Below the pieces are notes generated by a model, which worked only from the letters and a program-made list of their open reading frames with translations, was not told the origin of the DNA and made no database searches. Of a DNA stretch of 51,576 nt, positions 34,968-42,450 are shown in pieces (position 1 is the stretch's first letter; each line of letters starts with the position of its first letter). The stretch is from an uncultured Phycisphaerales bacterium (GTDB lineage: Bacteria > Planctomycetota > Phycisphaerae > Phycisphaerales > UBA1924), in NCBI GenBank assembly GCA_937871915.1, contig CALMPG010000207.1, positions 1-51,576 on the forward strand. Direction: 5' to 3'. Made by a program: the position numbers and the translations under genes.

Positions 34968-35867
34968 CTACGTCCGACTCCGAACCGCCCGCGCGGCCAC
35001 GATCCGCACGGACACGTTCAACACCAGCAGGATCGCGATGAGCACCAGGATCCCCGCCCACCCCACACGCTTCTGGGACTCGTACGGCCCCGTCACGTAG
35101 TCGAAGACCTGCTTGGTGAGCGACGGGAACGGCTGCGATGGATCCCACGTCAGCGCGCGGTTCCCGAGCGCAGTGAACAGCAGCGGGGCTGTCTCCCCCG
35201 CCACCCGCGCGATCGCCAGCATCACGCCCGTCACCAGGCTCCCCGTCGCCGCGGGCGCCACCACCCGGAGAATGGTCTGCGAACGCGTCGCGCCGAGGGC
35301 CAGCGACCCCGCCCGAAATGAGTCCGGCACCAGCCGCAGCATCTCTTCGGTCGTTCGCGCGACGATCGGCACCATGATGAACGCCAGGGCCAGGGCGCCC
35401 GCCCATCCGTTGTAGTGCCCCATGGGCACCACGAGCAGCTCGTAGCCGAGAATTCCCGTCACGATGCTCGGCACCCCCGCGAGCACATCCGAGACAAACC
35501 GCGTCGCCCGCGCCGGCACGCCCCGCCCCTCGCGCGAGTACTCCGACAGGTACACCCCGGCCAGCAGCCCCACCGGGACACCGACCACGCCGGAGAGCGC
35601 GATGAGCACGAGCGTCCCCACGATCGCGTGCCGTAGCCCCCCGGGCGCCTCCGGATCGCCCGTCGCGTCCTGCGTGAACAGCGCCCACGAGATCCCCGGC
35701 AGCCCCAGCACGAACAGATATCCCGCGACCAGAAACAGCAGCGTGATCACCGCCATCGTCGAGGCACAGCACGCCCAGAACATCCCCGAACTGCGGATCC
35801 GGCGCAGCGCAAACCGCGACTCCCCGCCGCGTTTCCCACTCAAACTTGTCGCCCCAATCACCGACAT
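34968..35867 (-). CDS. pstA: Phosphate ABC transporter permease
   Basis: 299 aa. Partner of PstC in the phosphate channel. Six hydrophobic segments and the EAA-type cytoplasmic loop (GSLALGATRSQTILRVVAPAATG at about 200-222) are visible, as is the GELAPL-like ARVAGETAPLLFTAL of PstA. Starts at an ATG at 35867, 48 bases after the pstC stop; this gap is a heptamer repeat, so pstA may be translated independently or the repeat may alter its level relative to pstC. Confidence 0.92.
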   Translation of the reverse strand: MSVIGATSLSGKRGGESRFALRRIRSSGMFWACCASTMAVITLLFLVAGYLFVLGLPGISWALFTQDATGDPEAPGGLRHAIVGTLVLIALSGVVGVPVGLLAGVYLSEYSREGRGVPARATRFVSDVLAGVPSIVTGILGYELLVVPMGHYNGWAGALALAFIMVPIVARTTEEMLRLVPDSFRAGSLALGATRSQTILRVVAPAATGSLVTGVMLAIARVAGETAPLLFTALGNRALTWDPSQPFPSLTKQVFDYVTGPYESQKRVGWAGILVLIAILLVLNVSVRIVAARAVRSRT

Positions 35868-35875
35868 TCACACGC

Positions 35876-35920
35876 TCCACTGGACACTGGACACTGGGCA
35901 CTGGGCACTCCGCACTACGC
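35876..35920. repeat. Heptamer repeat inside the pst operon, overlapping the pstC stop
   Basis: ACTGGAC/ACTGGGC units run from 35876 and continue as GCACTCC, GCACTAC, GCACTCG. The pstC stop codon (35915-35917) lies within the last units, so the end of the pstC coding sequence has the sequence of the repeat. Confidence 0.85.
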
Positions 35921-36958
35921 ACTCGCCGCCGTCCTCCCCCCCTTCCCGACCACCAACTTTCTCGCCACGACGTTGAACACCAGCGACATCACCAGCAGCA
36001 CCATCGCCACCTGCAACAGCGCCGACGAGTGCAGCCCCGTGCTCGCCTCCGCGAACTCGTTGGCCAGCAGGCTCGACATCGTCTGCGCCGGCGCGAACGG
36101 GCTGGGCACGATCTGGTTGTTGTTCCCGATCACCATCACCACCGCCATCGTCTCCCCCGCCGCCCGCGCCAAGCCCAGCATCACCGCCCCGAACAGCCCC
36201 GAGCGGCTGTACTTGAGCATCCCCACGCACGACTGCCACCACGTGGCCCCGAGCGCGACCGTTCCCTCGATCTGGCCGCGCGGCACCGTCCTGAGCACAT
36301 CCCGGCTCACCGCCGTGATGATCGGCAGGATCATGATCCCCAGGATCAGCCCGCCGCAGAGCAGGTCCCGCCCCGTGAGCGGGATGGGCTTCACGATCAC
36401 CTCGCCGCCCGACACGATCCGCTCCGACACCGACCATCCCAGCCCCGGGATCGCTCCCAGCACCCGCGCCATCCACGGCTCGACATACTCGCGCAGGAAC
36501 GGCGCCAGCACGAACAGCCCCCAGATCCCGTACGCGATGCTCGGGATCGACGCCAGGAACTCCACCAGGAACGAGACCGGCCCCGCGATGCGAAGCCCCG
36601 GCGCCACCCGCACGATGAACAGGGCCGACCCAAGGCTCAGTGGCACGGCGAAGAGCAGCGCGATGATCGACGTCATCGCCGTTCCATACATCACCGGCAG
36701 GGCGCCGAACGCGGGCGGGATCGTCTCGGTCACCACCTCCCCGTCCGCAAACACCAGTTTTCCCGCCGCGTCCCGCACGGGCCGCTCCACCTCGTTGGGT
36801 CGCCACTGGCTCGACACCAGGAACTTGGCCCCGAACTGCCGCACGCTCGGCGCGGCGTTGAGGAGGAGCACGCCCAGCAGCACGGCGAGCATGAGTACCA
36901 CGCAGGCCGCCGCCCCCCGTGTCAGGACGGCCAGAATGAGGTCGCCGAATCGCTTCAT
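35915..36958 (-). CDS. pstC: Phosphate ABC transporter permease
   Basis: 347 aa from the ATG at 36958; an ORF extends to 37060 but the extra part is the pstS-pstC spacer. Membrane segments include VVLMLAVLLGVLLLNAAP and IIALLFAVPLSLGSALFIV. The cytoplasmic loop EGTVALGATWWQSCVGMLKYSRSG and GLARAAGETMAVVMVIGN identify PstC. The periplasmic loop between helices 1 and 2 has an extra insertion with VERPVRDAAGKLVFADGEVV. The last residues (GRTAASA) and stop are made of the following heptamer repeat. Confidence 0.92.
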   Translation of the reverse strand: MKRFGDLILAVLTRGAAACVVLMLAVLLGVLLLNAAPSVRQFGAKFLVSSQWRPNEVERPVRDAAGKLVFADGEVVTETIPPAFGALPVMYGTAMTSIIALLFAVPLSLGSALFIVRVAPGLRIAGPVSFLVEFLASIPSIAYGIWGLFVLAPFLREYVEPWMARVLGAIPGLGWSVSERIVSGGEVIVKPIPLTGRDLLCGGLILGIMILPIITAVSRDVLRTVPRGQIEGTVALGATWWQSCVGMLKYSRSGLFGAVMLGLARAAGETMAVVMVIGNNNQIVPSPFAPAQTMSSLLANEFAEASTGLHSSALLQVAMVLLVMSLVFNVVARKLVVGKGGRTAASA

Positions 36959-37001
36959 GCACAACCCTTGCACCCCGCCCCGCCGCGCTGCACAAGAACC
37001 A

Positions 37002-37042
37002 GGAGGACAGAACGCCGCATCGTCCGCACCGTTCCGTCCTCC
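37002..37042 (-). promoter_or_regulatory. Strong stem-loop between pstS and pstC
   Basis: GGAGGACaGAACG (37002-37014) pairs with CGTTCcGTCCTCC (37030-37042), 12 of 13 bases, around a 15-base loop. No T-run. In binding-protein operons such structures protect the 3' end of the first cistron and lower downstream expression; that role is inferred. Confidence 0.6.
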
Positions 37043-37067
37043 CTCGATTGAGACGCTCAACCAGAAT

Positions 37068-38144
37068 TCACTTCACCGGCTTGCCCTGGTACGTCAGCGT
37101 GGCCAAGGCCTCCGCCACCTTCTTCTGCACATCGGGCGCGAGCGGAGCGTAATCCATCTCGCGGGCCGTGGACTGCCCGCCCGTGGTCGCCCAGTCCATG
37201 AACGCAACCAGCGCCTTCGCTTCTTCGGCCGACTTCAGGTTGTTCAGGTCCTTGTACACAATCAGGTACGTGAACGCCGCGATGGGGTACGACGCATCGC
37301 CCGGCTGATTCCAGATGTCCGTGCTGAGCACCGTCCCCTTCAAGTGGCCAACGGCCCCGGCTCCCGCCGCCGAGATCGACTCTACCGTCGCCTTCACGAA
37401 CTTCCCGGCCTGGTTCTTCACCGAGCCATACGAGATTTTGTTCGCGTTCGCGAAGTTCGCCTCGACGTACCCGAGCGCACCGGGCGTCTGCTGCACGATC
37501 GCGGCCACGCCCTCGTTCCCCTTGCCGCCCTGCCCCGTCGGCCACTGCACCTGCTTGCCCATCCCGACCGACCCCTTGAACTCCTCGCTCTGCGTGGCCA
37601 GGTAGTTCGTCCACACGAATGTCGTGCCCGAGCCGTCGCTCCGATACGCCGGCGTGATCGCCATGTCCGGCAACATCCTCCCGGGGTTCAGGTCCGCGAT
37701 CGCCTTGTCATTCCACTTGCCGATCTTCCCCATGAAGACCCGCGCCAGTACGTCGCCAGTGAACTTGATCTCCCCCTTGACGCCCGGCAGGTTGTACGCC
37801 GGAACCACCCCGCCCGCGCACGACGGCACCAGCACCACCTTCTCCGCCCCGCCCAGGGCCGCCAGCTCCTTCTTGCTCAGGGGCGCATCGCTGGCCCCGA
37901 ACGCCACCGTCTTGTCCGTGATCGCCTTGACCCCGCCGCCCGAGCCGATGCTGTTGTAGTCGATCTGCACATCCTTCCCGCCCGGCGCCTTCTCGAACTC
38001 CACCACCCACTTCTTGTACAGCGGCGCGGGAAACGTGGCCCCCGCGCCCGTGAGTCGAATCTCCGCCCCGACGGCCGCGGCCGCCATCACCGCGACGCCC
38101 GCCACCACACCCAACATCCCGCCCGCGTGCCTCATGCCGATCAT
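37068..38144 (-). CDS. pstS: Periplasmic phosphate-binding protein
   Basis: 358 aa from the ATG at 38144, 8 bases after AGGAG. Signal peptide GVVAGVAVMAAAAVGA. The phosphate-site segments are GAGATFPAPLYKKW, NSIGSGGGVKAI (the loop with the phosphate contacts), GASDAPLS and YRSDGSGTTFVWTNYLA, all standard. The C-terminal YAPLAPDVQKKVAEAL completes the PstS pattern. First gene of pstSCAB, so probably the phosphate-regulated promoter lies in 38145-38269. I see there a single TTCACA-type element but no convincing pair. Confidence 0.93.
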   Translation of the reverse strand: MIGMRHAGGMLGVVAGVAVMAAAAVGAEIRLTGAGATFPAPLYKKWVVEFEKAPGGKDVQIDYNSIGSGGGVKAITDKTVAFGASDAPLSKKELAALGGAEKVVLVPSCAGGVVPAYNLPGVKGEIKFTGDVLARVFMGKIGKWNDKAIADLNPGRMLPDMAITPAYRSDGSGTTFVWTNYLATQSEEFKGSVGMGKQVQWPTGQGGKGNEGVAAIVQQTPGALGYVEANFANANKISYGSVKNQAGKFVKATVESISAAGAGAVGHLKGTVLSTDIWNQPGDASYPIAAFTYLIVYKDLNNLKSAEEAKALVAFMDWATTGGQSTAREMDYAPLAPDVQKKVAEALATLTYQGKPVK

Positions 38145-38269
38145 GGTCGTACTCCTGGTCTCCCTCCCGGACCCCGACCGAATGATCCCATGCCCGCACT
38201 CACCGTGTGGGTTCGCCCGCGCTAAGCCTTTGTGAAGACCGCTTCCCGCCCTCCCGACCAGATCCCGGG

Positions 38270-39109
38270 TCAGGGTCCGGCTCGCCTCCGTCGCACGCAC
38301 AACGCCGCCGCCGCCCCGACCCACACGATCGCCCCCGGCGATGGCAATGCCCGGATTTCCAGCTCGGTCACCACCAGATCACCCCCGCCGATATCCGCCG
38401 TGCCGTCGGGCCCCCACAGGCCGTTGACGTTCCGGATCCTGCCGTCGAAGGCCTGCACCCCGGAGACCCCCTCGATCACGAAGCTCAGGGTTCGCCCGGT
38501 ATTCAATCGCAGCGCGTACCGGAACCGGTAGATGTCCACAAACTCCCCGGCCCCGAAGTACGGCCCCATCACCTCCGGTGAGAGCGGGTTGGCATCCGGG
38601 AGGCCATCAAAGTCCTGGTCAACCCCGGGGCAACTCACGAGGAACCCCCCGCTCGCCGAGCCCACGATCAGACCGATCTCCTGATCCGGCGTGTTGACAA
38701 AGCCACCAACCGAACCGTTGATCACGCCGTTGAAGTACGGGCTCACGTACGCCAGATACGAGAACTGGGCCGCGACGCCCGCGCGCCCAACCCAGTTTCC
38801 AACCGACAGGCCCGGGTCGTACGTTCCATCCGTGAGGCTGATTCCGGCCCGCCACAATGTTCCCGCGCTCTCCGCCTCGCCCGCCACACGGATGGCGAAC
38901 CCGAACGCCGACAGCCCGTAGAGATTGCCCGCGCTGCTCACGCGCGCCTGCACCGCGAGGTCGTACACCGCCTCGTACCCCGCCACCACCGGGGCATGGC
39001 CCAGGCGCGGCACAATCCGCATCTCCACCGACGCGGGCCCCTGCGCCTGCGCACCGGCGCACGCGCCCATCGCCGCCGCCGCGCCCAAGGTTCTCAGTCT
39101 TCGGCTCAT
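38270..39109 (-). CDS. Secreted PEP-CTERM-like protein, paralogue 1
   Basis: 279 aa from the ATG at 39109 with GGAGG 5 bases before it. Signal peptide RTLGAAAAMGACAGAQA. Shares with the next three genes: an N-terminal block ending YDLAVQARVSSAG, the FSYLAYVSPYFNGVINGSVGGFVNTPDQEIGL segment, and the signature YFGAGEFVDIYRFRY. C-terminus: LPSPGAIVWVGAAAALCVRRRR, a PEP-CTERM-like tail (short Pro motif, hydrophobic helix, Arg cluster) in which the tripeptide is more diverged than in the others. Likely exported and sorted by an exosortase-like system not present here. Function unknown. Confidence 0.82.
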   Translation of the reverse strand: MSRRLRTLGAAAAMGACAGAQAQGPASVEMRIVPRLGHAPVVAGYEAVYDLAVQARVSSAGNLYGLSAFGFAIRVAGEAESAGTLWRAGISLTDGTYDPGLSVGNWVGRAGVAAQFSYLAYVSPYFNGVINGSVGGFVNTPDQEIGLIVGSASGGFLVSCPGVDQDFDGLPDANPLSPEVMGPYFGAGEFVDIYRFRYALRLNTGRTLSFVIEGVSGVQAFDGRIRNVNGLWGPDGTADIGGGDLVVTELEIRALPSPGAIVWVGAAAALCVRRRRAGP

Positions 39110-39224
39110 CCGATCCTCCACCGGGCCGGCACCATCGCGGGCCCACGCACGGAAAATCGGACGATCGAACCCGCTCCCCCAATCGCATCCCGCGCCACGT
39201 CGCGCCAACCGGAAACAATCCGCG

Positions 39225-40055
39225 TTATCGGGCGCGTCGCCGTCGCCCCGCGCCGAGTCCCGCCAGGGCCAGCCCCGCCCCGACGCCCGGCGCGGGCACG
39301 ACCTGCACCGTCAGGTCGAGCGTGGAGATCGCGTCCGCGGAGTTCTGCAGCGCGCCCCAGAGCGACCCGTCGGTGCCCAGGCTGACCTGGGTGAACGACC
39401 GCCCCCTGGCCCCGTTGAGCCGGATGAGCACGCTGCGCGCCGCCAGGTCCGTGAACGCCACGCGGAACCGGTACAGATCGACGAACTCGTCCTGCGCGAA
39501 GTAGGTCTGCATCACCACCGCCGGCAGCGACCCGCTGGTCGCCGGCGCGACGATCGAGTCCGGGCGCCCGTCCATGTTCGGGTCCACCCCGGGGGTCAAC
39601 AGCAGCCCGCCGCCGCCCGCGTACCCGCTCACGGAGCCGATCTCGTTGTCGGGCGTGTTGGTGAACGTCCCGCCGGAGGTGTTGATCAGCCCGTTGAAGC
39701 TCGCGCTCACCGTCGCCAGGAACGAGTACTGGCTCGCCACGCCCCCCTGTCCCACGACGCTGCTGGCCGCGGGCGCGCCCGTGTAGTACGTCCCGTCGGC
39801 GTTGCTGATGCGATCGCGCCCGAGCGTCGCCCGCGGCTCCGCATCCCCGACGAGCCGGATGCTGTCGAGGTACCAGCTCGCAAGCCCCCCACCGCCCGTG
39901 ACCCGGCCCTGGACCGCAAAGTCCAGGATCGGGTCGAGCGCGCTGGCGGTGGTCTGGCCGGTCGTCTCCACCAGCCGGTACTCGATGTTCGCGCCGCGCA
40001 GGCACGCGGGCGCGCAGCAGAGCACGCCGACGACGACAACCGATCGCTTGGACAT
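39225..40055 (-). CDS. Secreted PEP-CTERM-like protein, paralogue 2
   Basis: 276 aa from the ATG at 40055. Signal peptide VVVVGVLCCAPACLRGA. The body repeats the shared blocks: ETTGQTTASALDPILDFAVQGRV, a TYYTGAPAA loop also found in paralogue 4, SQYSFLATVSASFNGLINTSGGTFTNTPDNEIG, YFAQDEFVDLYRFRVAFTD. C-terminus VVPAPGVGAGLALAGLGAGRRRRAR is a clear PEP-CTERM-type tail (VPAP, helix, Arg run). Possible promoter: TTGTGC-N17-TAGTGT upstream. Same family as its neighbours by order and motifs; function unknown. Confidence 0.83.
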   Translation of the reverse strand: MSKRSVVVVGVLCCAPACLRGANIEYRLVETTGQTTASALDPILDFAVQGRVTGGGGLASWYLDSIRLVGDAEPRATLGRDRISNADGTYYTGAPAASSVVGQGGVASQYSFLATVSASFNGLINTSGGTFTNTPDNEIGSVSGYAGGGGLLLTPGVDPNMDGRPDSIVAPATSGSLPAVVMQTYFAQDEFVDLYRFRVAFTDLAARSVLIRLNGARGRSFTQVSLGTDGSLWGALQNSADAISTLDLTVQVVPAPGVGAGLALAGLGAGRRRRAR

Positions 40056-40196
40056 GTTCGACCTCTGGCGCGCGAGAGAGTGCGGCGCGCCGGTCACACA
40101 CTACCAGAGGCGCCCCTCCGGCACAACACCCATTCGCACTTTTTGTCGCACATCCCGCCGGCGCGCCGGGCCTGCGGGCGCGGCCGTCCGGCCAAC

Positions 40197-40231
40197 GAAA
40201 GAAAACAGGCCCCGGTACAAACCGGGGCCTG
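40197..40231 (-). terminator. Rho-independent terminator after paralogue 3
   Basis: CAGGCCCCGGT (40206-40216) and ACCGGGGCCTG (40221-40231) form an 11-bp stem with a 4-base loop. On the minus strand it is followed by TTTTCTTT. It lies 54 bases after the stop of the gene at 40285, so the paralogues are transcribed separately. Confidence 0.9.
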
Positions 40232-40284
40232 CTTGGTTTCATCTTCTTCGAGGCGTTGCCACATCGAAGCGGATCGTTGCCGAA

Positions 40285-41133
40285 TCAGGCGGTGCGACGG
40301 CGACGGGCCGCCACGAGGCCGCCCAGGCCCAGCAGCGCGGCCGAGGCCGGGGCCGGAACCACCTGAACGGTCAGCGGGGTCAGGTTGACCTGGCCGGTGA
40401 ACGTCGCGGAGTCGATGCCCCACTGGCCGCCGGCGTACGCCAGGCTGTTGAACGTCTGCGAGGTCAGGCCCTCGAGCGTGAACACCAGAGCGCGGTTGGC
40501 GAAGTTCGTGACCGTGTATCGGAAGCGGTAGATGTCGATGAACTGGCCCTGGGCGAAGTAGGTTGCGCCGATGGCGGCGGGCAGCGTGGCGGTCGCGCCG
40601 GCCGGAGGGATCGCACCAACGCCGTAGCCCGACCACGTGCTGGGGTTGCCCTCGCCGTCGGGGTCAAAGCCCGGCGCACCGGTCAGAGCACCGCCGAGAG
40701 CGGAGCCGGTGATCAGGCCGATCTCCTGGTTGCCCGGGGTGTTCGTGAAGGTGCCGTTGGAGAGATTGATCTGCCCGTTGAACGCGGAGCTGATGCCGGC
40801 CAGGTAGGAATACTGCTTGGCCAGGCCGTGCTGACCGACAACGCCGCCCACGCCGAAGGTGTTGACATAGTTGCCCAGGCCGTCGGTGATCCGACCGAAC
40901 TGCAGCGTGCCGTTGGCGTCGGGCTCGCCGGGGATCACGGCGTTGAAGCCGAACCCGCCGAGGGCGGCGCCACCGTTGACACGAGCCTGGATGGCGAGGT
41001 CAAGGACCCCGTCGACCGCGTTGGCCTCGGTCTGACCGGTCCGCTCAACGATCCGGTAGTCGATAGAGGACTGGGCAGTCACAGTGCCGGCGAGCGCGGC
41101 AAGAGCAATAGCCGAAACGAGGGAATTCGTCAC
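40285..41133 (-). CDS. Secreted PEP-CTERM-like protein, paralogue 3
   Basis: 282 aa, GTG start at 41133 with AAAGGAG just upstream; a longer ORF to 41289 is only the CT-rich leader. Signal peptide LVSAIALAALAGTVTA. It has YRIVERTGQTEANAVDGVLDLAIQARV, QYSYLAGISSAFNGQINLSNGTFTNTPGNQEIGL and YFAQGQFIDIYRFRYTVTNF. C-terminus VVPAPASAALLGLGGLVAARRRR is a textbook PEP-CTERM-type tail. Own promoter (41214-41241) and own terminator (40197-40231). Probably a surface or biofilm-matrix protein. Confidence 0.87.
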   Translation of the reverse strand: MTNSLVSAIALAALAGTVTAQSSIDYRIVERTGQTEANAVDGVLDLAIQARVNGGAALGGFGFNAVIPGEPDANGTLQFGRITDGLGNYVNTFGVGGVVGQHGLAKQYSYLAGISSAFNGQINLSNGTFTNTPGNQEIGLITGSALGGALTGAPGFDPDGEGNPSTWSGYGVGAIPPAGATATLPAAIGATYFAQGQFIDIYRFRYTVTNFANRALVFTLEGLTSQTFNSLAYAGGQWGIDSATFTGQVNLTPLTVQVVPAPASAALLGLGGLVAARRRRTA

Positions 41134-41162
41134 AGGAGCACTCCTTTTCCGATGTGGGAACT

Positions 41163-41192
41163 GAGAGAGAGAGAGAAAGAGAGAGAGAGAAA
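41163..41192. repeat. GA/CT microsatellite in the leader of paralogue 3
   Basis: About 28 bases of GAGAGA with one A interruption. On the mRNA strand it is a CU-rich stretch between the promoter and the ribosome site. Length changes could alter the leader. Confidence 0.85.
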
Positions 41193-41213
41193 CCACAACA
41201 ACGACCGAAGAGG

Positions 41214-41241
41214 AAGGTACCTCAAATCCGGGCGGTGTCAA
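41214..41241 (-). promoter_or_regulatory. Promoter of paralogue 3: TTGACA-N16-TACCTT
   Basis: -35 TTGACA (41236-41241, minus strand) and -10 TACCTT (41214-41219), 16-base spacing, with GGTACC overlapping the -10. Lies 80 bases before the start codon and resembles the paralogue 4 promoter. Confidence 0.7.
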
Positions 41242-41336
41242 TGGTGATATGTGCAAAAACAGCAGCGAAAGCCTGAAAAGGCCTCGCACAGCCGAAACCC
41301 GCCCCTTATTGGCCAGTTTCGGCCTATTTCTGGAAG

Positions 41337-41366
41337 CGCCGACCCCGGGGTTAGCCGGAGTCGGCG
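41337..41366 (-). terminator. Probable terminator after paralogue 4
   Basis: CGCCGACCCCGG (41337-41348) pairs with CCGGAGTCGGCG (41355-41366) through 12 pairs including a G-U. Located 40 bases after the stop of the gene at 41406. The T-run is weak on the minus strand. Confidence 0.55.
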
Positions 41367-41405
41367 GGATTGATTCTTCTCAAAACCGGGCTAGATTGCC
41401 CATAT

Positions 41406-42242
41406 TCACGCACGGCGACGACGAGCGACCACCAGGCCGCCGAGGCCCATGAGCGCGGCCGAGGCCGGGGTGGGAACAACCTGGATCTGGAGGCCGGTGG
41501 AGCTGGGCGAGGCCGGCAGGGTCGCAGCACCCCACTCACCATTGCTGTAGAGCCACTGACTGAAGACCTGCGCACCGAGCTCATTGAGCGTGAAGTTCAG
41601 CGTGCGAGCGGTGAAGTCCGAGACCGTGTACCGGAAGCGATACACATCCACGAACTGGCCCTGGCCGAAATACGTGGCGCCGATGGCCGGATCCAGGGGA
41701 GCGATCGAGTTGTTCGGCGGAACGTCGAAAGCGCCGTAGCCGGACCACGTCGCCGGATTGCCCTCGCCACCCGGGTCCATGCCCGGAGTACCCAGTGCGG
41801 AGCTACCGGTGGCCGATCCCGCGATCAGACCGATCTCATTCTCGAGGGGATTGTTGGTGAAGGACCCGGACGTCCCGTTGATCAAACCGTTGAAGCTCGA
41901 GTTAATTCCAGCGAGGTAGTTGTACTGGAAGGGCAGACCGGTCTTGGTTCCCGAGGCACCCGACGGAGTGGGCGCGCCCGTGTAGTACGTGCGATCCGCG
42001 TTCTGCACGCGCAGGCGGAGCAGCGTGCCACTGGACTCGGCATCGCCCGTGAGAATGTTGAAGTTGTAGGTGCCCAGACCCGCGCCGCCGGTGACTCGAG
42101 CCTGAACAGCGAAGTCCAGCACAGCGTCAGCGCTGCTGGCCTGCGTCTGGCCCGACATTTCGACGATGCGGAACTCGACCTGCGCATTGGCAGCGCCCGC
42201 CAGCGCCATCAGGGCAACAGCAGAAACACAAATCCGATTCAT
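41406..42242 (-). CDS. Secreted PEP-CTERM-like protein, paralogue 4
   Basis: 278 aa from the ATG at 42242, preceded by GAAGGAG. Signal peptide CVSAVALMALAGAANA. Same family blocks: FRIVEMSGQTQASSADAVLDFAVQARV, YNYLAGINSSFNGLINGTSGSFTNNP-ENEIGL, YFGQGQFVDVYRFRYTVSDF. C-terminus VVPTPASAALMGLGGLVVARRRR is a PEP-CTERM-type tail. It is closest to paralogue 3, which also shares its promoter core and the GMDPGGEGNPATWSGYG block (GFDPDGEGNPSTWSGYG in paralogue 3), suggesting a recent duplication of this pair. Confidence 0.87.
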   Translation of the reverse strand: MNRICVSAVALMALAGAANAQVEFRIVEMSGQTQASSADAVLDFAVQARVTGGAGLGTYNFNILTGDAESSGTLLRLRVQNADRTYYTGAPTPSGASGTKTGLPFQYNYLAGINSSFNGLINGTSGSFTNNPLENEIGLIAGSATGSSALGTPGMDPGGEGNPATWSGYGAFDVPPNNSIAPLDPAIGATYFGQGQFVDVYRFRYTVSDFTARTLNFTLNELGAQVFSQWLYSNGEWGAATLPASPSSTGLQIQVVPTPASAALMGLGGLVVARRRRA

Positions 42243-42299
42243 CTCAATCTCCTTCCGGTTGTGAGGGCAGAAAGTCAATCCACAGACAACGACGCTTTC

Positions 42300-42328
42300 A
42301 AGGTACCTTACGCGCCAAGGTGCGTCAA
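42300..42328 (-). promoter_or_regulatory. Promoter of paralogue 4: TTGACG-N17-TACCTT
   Basis: -35 TTGACG (42323-42328, minus strand) and -10 TACCTT (42300-42305) with 17-base spacing, followed downstream by a ribosome site at GAAGGAG. The upstream flank is unusually A/T-rich for this window. GGTACC overlaps the -10 as in the paralogue 3 promoter. Confidence 0.7.
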
Positions 42329-42450
42329 GCCTTTTTTGCCTATTCCGAACGATTCCTCTGTCTTCTCCAACCCGGTTTCCTCTCCAAAACCCGCTATTTT
42401 CATCTCAAAACACCGATCGCAATCCAAACATCAGCCGTTCTTCATGGCTT

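Noticed and set aside
35868..35920. pstC-pstA junction as a frameshift or assembly break
   Set aside because: Both genes are complete; the gap is fully accounted for by the heptamer array.
38145..38269. Tandem Pho box upstream of pstS
   Set aside because: Only a single TTCACA element is visible; I could not find the expected pair of direct repeats.
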